Shown here: piece by piece, positions 61,650 through 64,000 of the stretch
How positions within the stretch are numbered: position 1 is the stretch's first letter
Layout of the letters: the number at the start of each line of letters is the position of its first letter
NCBI GenBank assembly: GCA_902635965.1
Contig: CACPQA010000004.1
Location: 59,999 to 123,998 of the forward strand
Source of the DNA: an uncultured Bacteroidota bacterium
GTDB lineage: Bacteria > Bacteroidota > Bacteroidia > Flavobacteriales > Flavobacteriaceae
Reading direction: 5' to 3'
DNA length: 64,000 bases
Position numbers and translations under genes: made by a program
The notes under the pieces: model-generated
The model's input: only the letters and a program-made list of their open reading frames with translations
Database searches by the model: none
Told to the model about the DNA's origin: nothing

Positions 61650-62545
61650 GTTATAGATTGGGATTAAATACTGGTTTTGCAGTTAATCGTTATAGTGATC
61701 CAATGAGTTGGTGTAAATTAGTTAATAAATGTGAATTGAACTATGTTCAATTAACAGCCGATTTAATTAATCCGTCTTTGCCCAACTATATTATTGATGA
61801 ACAAATCAAACAAATCAATTACTGGAAGAAAAAATTTAAAATCCAAATTACTTCAACTTTTACTGGTGCTTTCACTAGATTGAATCATCTAACCCACCCA
61901 GATAAAAATATAAGGTTGTATTGGTTAAAATGGTTTAAAAAATTTGCGGATATAACTGTTAGACTTGAATGCGATACCATGGGTAGTCACTTTGGAATAC
62001 TGACTGCTAAGGATTACAATAGCAAATTGATTTTTGAAGAAATGAAAAATGAAGCAATAAATTCTTGGCATGAAATTGGTCGCTATGGAGAAAAAATTGG
62101 TTTAAAGCAAATTCTTTGGGAGCCAATGTCAGTGGGTAGAGAATTTGGTGAAACTATTGAAAAATGTACAAAACTTCAAGATGAATTAAATCAAAACTCT
62201 CCAATACCAATCAAAATATGTTTAGATGTTGACCATGGAGACATATCATCAGTAAATTCTGATGATTACAATCCTTACAAATGGCTTGAAAAATTTTGTG
62301 ACCAAAGTCCAGTAATTCACCTAAAACAAAGTTCAAATAACAAAAGTGGGCATTGGCCATTTACTAAAGAGTACAATAAAACAGGAAAAATCATACCCCA
62401 AAAAATATTGAATATTTTAAAACAAAATAAGATTAGTAATGTAGATTTAATTTTGGAACTTAGTTTTAAAGAAAGAGAACCATGGGATAGTTCTATTGAG
62501 TCTAGCTTGATTGAGTCTGTGAAATATTGGAAAAAATATTTGTAG
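61646..62545 (+). CDS. TIM-barrel sugar-phosphate isomerase/epimerase, EryC-like
   Basis: 299 residues of the xylose-isomerase-like barrel family. Conserved stretches: YVQLTADLINPSLPNY, TSTFTGAFTRLNHLTHPDKN, DTMGSHFGILTAKDYN, WEPMSVGREFGETI, KICLDVDHGDIS, HLKQSSNNKSGHWPFTKEYN and LILELSFKEREP. The acidic and histidine ligand set for a divalent metal is visible. The pattern resembles tetrulose-phosphate epimerase/isomerases of erythritol catabolism (EryC group), but I hold that only as the nearest memory. It overlaps the epimerase gene and precedes the nucleotidyltransferase by 3 bases. Confidence 0.78.
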   Translation: MSYRLGLNTGFAVNRYSDPMSWCKLVNKCELNYVQLTADLINPSLPNYIIDEQIKQINYWKKKFKIQITSTFTGAFTRLNHLTHPDKNIRLYWLKWFKKFADITVRLECDTMGSHFGILTAKDYNSKLIFEEMKNEAINSWHEIGRYGEKIGLKQILWEPMSVGREFGETIEKCTKLQDELNQNSPIPIKICLDVDHGDISSVNSDDYNPYKWLEKFCDQSPVIHLKQSSNNKSGHWPFTKEYNKTGKIIPQKILNILKQNKISNVDLILELSFKEREPWDSSIESSLIESVKYWKKYL

Positions 62546-62548
62546 ATT

Positions 62549-63649
62549 ATGAATGTTCTTTTTACTCTTGCCGGTAAATCAAGCAGATTTAAGTCTGAAG
62601 GTTATAAAAAACCAAAATTTCTTTTGGAAATTGGTCGCAAAACCATCCTTGAGACAATTGTTGAAATGTTTTCTGATGATGATAACTTTTTTTTTGTTTT
62701 TAATAAGGAACATATTACAAAATACCCTGAAATTAAAGAGTTAATTAAGTCTAGAGTTAAAAAGTATGAAATTATTAGTGTTGATCCTCACGAAAAGGGT
62801 CCAGCATATAGTGCGCTGCAAGTAACCAATATAAATTCTTCCGAACCAATTATTATTTCATATTGTGATTTTTTGGTAGAATGGGATTATAAACATTTTC
62901 TTGCCAATTTGGGAGAGTATGATATGGTTATTCCATCCTTTATAGGATTTCATCCCTCTTCTTTCGGAGTAACAAATTATGCATACACTAGGATAAACGA
63001 TAAAAATGAATTATTGGAATTGAGAGAAAAAAAAAGTTTCACTAATCAAAGACACAATGAATATGCCAATACTGGGATTTATTATTTTAAATCTTATAAG
63101 CTTTTCGCTACTTATGCGAGAGATCTAATAGAAAGTGATTTAAAACCAAAAGAAGAAGCCTATATAAGTTTAATTTCCAATAAAGTAATTAAAAACAACG
63201 GTTCAGTTTTAATTACAAAAGTTAAGAAATTTATATGTTTGGGGACCCCATTTGATTATCAAATGTTTACTTTTTGGAATAATTATTTCTTTAATGATAA
63301 AAAGGAAAGTAATCAAAATACTCATACAGATATTAACCTTATACCAATGGCAGGAAAAGGTTCTAGATTTAAAAAAGAAGGTTATAATTCGATTAAGGCT
63401 ATGATTCAAATTGAAAATGAATCAATGTTTATTAAAACTACTAGGAGCTTTCCAAAAGCAAAAAATTGGATTTTTATTTTTAGAGACACACCTAAATTAG
63501 CTTATTCTAATGTATTAGACGCTTTAAAGGAGAATTTTAAAAATAATGAAATTCTAATCCTCAAAAATGAAACAACTGGACAAGCGGCAACTTGTCTTGA
63601 AGCGAAGCCCTTTTTAGATCAAAAAATCTCTTTTCATAGCATCTTGTGA
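62549..63649 (+). CDS. Tandem sugar nucleotidyltransferase, frame ends early at a frameshift
   Basis: 366 residues as read. Residues 1-248 are one nucleotidyltransferase domain: LFTLAGKSSRFKSEGYKKPKF (LAGxGxRF..KP), YCDFLVEWDYKHF (metal-binding Asp), NTGIYYFKSY. A second domain begins at about residue 265: IPMAGKGSRFKKEGYNSIKA. It reaches AKPFLDQ, then leaves the frame at an A6 run (63621-63626) and stops at 63649. Removing one A restores DQKSLFIASCDY, the equivalent of the first domain's YCDF. So the gene is a tandem duplicate with a broken second domain, or a sequencing error exists. Confidence 0.85.
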   Translation: MNVLFTLAGKSSRFKSEGYKKPKFLLEIGRKTILETIVEMFSDDDNFFFVFNKEHITKYPEIKELIKSRVKKYEIISVDPHEKGPAYSALQVTNINSSEPIIISYCDFLVEWDYKHFLANLGEYDMVIPSFIGFHPSSFGVTNYAYTRINDKNELLELREKKSFTNQRHNEYANTGIYYFKSYKLFATYARDLIESDLKPKEEAYISLISNKVIKNNGSVLITKVKKFICLGTPFDYQMFTFWNNYFFNDKKESNQNTHTDINLIPMAGKGSRFKKEGYNSIKAMIQIENESMFIKTTRSFPKAKNWIFIFRDTPKLAYSNVLDALKENFKNNEILILKNETTGQAATCLEAKPFLDQKISFHSIL

Positions 63650-64000
63650 TTATATAAGTATTTATGACCAAAATAAGTGGGAGCAGATGGTGAAATATGA
63701 TAAAGACATGGATGTTATTATTTGGACATATAAGCCCAATGATATAATTGTAAAAAATTTTAACGCATTTGCTTACTGCAAAAAAGATCCCATTTCGGGG
63801 TTGGTAGCAGAGATTAGAGAAAAAGAGGTTATTTCAGATGACCCTATGAATGACGAGATGATAATTGGAAGTTTTTGGTTTAAGAATTCTTTTGATTTTA
63901 TTGATTCAGCTGAAAACACAATCAAAAATGATTTGACTGTAAACGGTGAACACTACATTGGTAACAGTTTAAATTACTTGATTAAAAAAGGGAAAAAAAT
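63618..64000 (+). pseudogene. Continuation of the second nucleotidyltransferase domain in the +1 frame (runs off the window)
   Basis: After the A6 run the frame one base later is open to the end of the window (63618 to 64000). It reads SLFIASCDYISIYDQNKWEQ, SGLVAEIREKEVISDDPMND and MIIGSFWFKNSFDFID, and NGEHYIGNSLNYLIKKGKK. These match the second half of such a domain, and D in ASCDY is the metal-binding residue. The preservation of the sequence past the break argues for a recent event, an assembly error, or programmed shifting. No start codon is required if frames are joined. The protein beyond 64000 is unseen. Confidence 0.7.

Overview
The window is a gene-dense, AT-rich chromosomal segment of a Bacteroidetes bacterium, most likely a marine, streamlined member of the Flavobacteriia. 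The evidence is the flavobacterial gene order (nrnA-gldI-PPIase; relA-fur-purA-OstA-like; parA-parB-DUF5683-dapB-lepB-wbqC; ribH-mutL-rhomboids), the lineage-typical families (GldI, DUF3810, tandem DUF368, OstA-like, DUF349, DUF5683), and promoters of the Bacteroidetes TAnnTTTG type. Shine-Dalgarno sequences are not evident. No transposase, integrase, phage gene or CRISPR array was seen. Species cannot be named from this sequence alone.

Layout. 1-3.7 kb: 5' part of a secreted carboxypeptidase-like-domain protein, uvrB, and a divergent gene of unknown function with a kinase-like signature. 3.7-7.6 kb: operon dapD-tsaC-cca-ctaA (minus). 7.6-9.5 kb: ruvX-def-mazG (plus). 9.5-26.7 kb: a long minus-strand block running nrnA, gldI, a cyclophilin-FKBP fusion, DUF3810, a SpoU methyltransferase, relA/spoT, fur, purA, an OstA-like protein, a class III aminotransferase, a TPR protein, two DUF368 proteins, aroE and DUF349. 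26.7-35 kb: ndk, recF with two small genes, then a plus-strand operon TPR-ribH-small membrane protein-mutL-two rhomboids-EEP phosphatase. 35-42.5 kb: minus strand, parA/parB to wbqC, and a quinoprotein dehydrogenase with cytochrome c and an FtsB-like protein. 42.5-50.6 kb: tRNA-Pro, oxyR with a candidate structured RNA upstream, a secreted cyclophilin, Nudix, acyltransferase, a lipoprotein hydrolase, and a pair of Tat-exported sugar enzymes. 50.6-57 kb: one giant gene for a 2136-residue surface protein (Asp-box propeller plus tandem Ig/cadherin-like repeats), visibly richer in G+C than its surroundings. 57-58.5 kb: SCP2 protein, a lipoprotein, tRNA-Arg. 58.8-64 kb: start of a plus-strand locus that looks dedicated to making an activated, unusual sugar or sugar alcohol: membrane protein, zinc dehydrogenase, Rpe/AlsE-like epimerase, TIM-barrel isomerase, and a tandem nucleotidyltransferase interrupted by a one-base frameshift. 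It runs off the window.

How it works together. Most of the window is housekeeping: DNA repair (UvrB, MutL, RecF, RuvX), translation (tRNA CCA addition, t6A, deformylase, tRNAs), lysine/peptidoglycan precursors (DapD, DapB), envelope biogenesis (OstA-like, DUF368/PopT, LepB, GldI and other periplasmic PPIases), chromosome segregation (ParAB), and stress control (RelA/SpoT, Fur, OxyR). The accessory signals are the giant adhesin, the sugar-activation locus, the RNA element upstream of oxyR, two genes that lack a canonical start next to long A/T runs, and a recurrent promoter box lying so close to start codons that many mRNAs are probably leaderless or nearly so.
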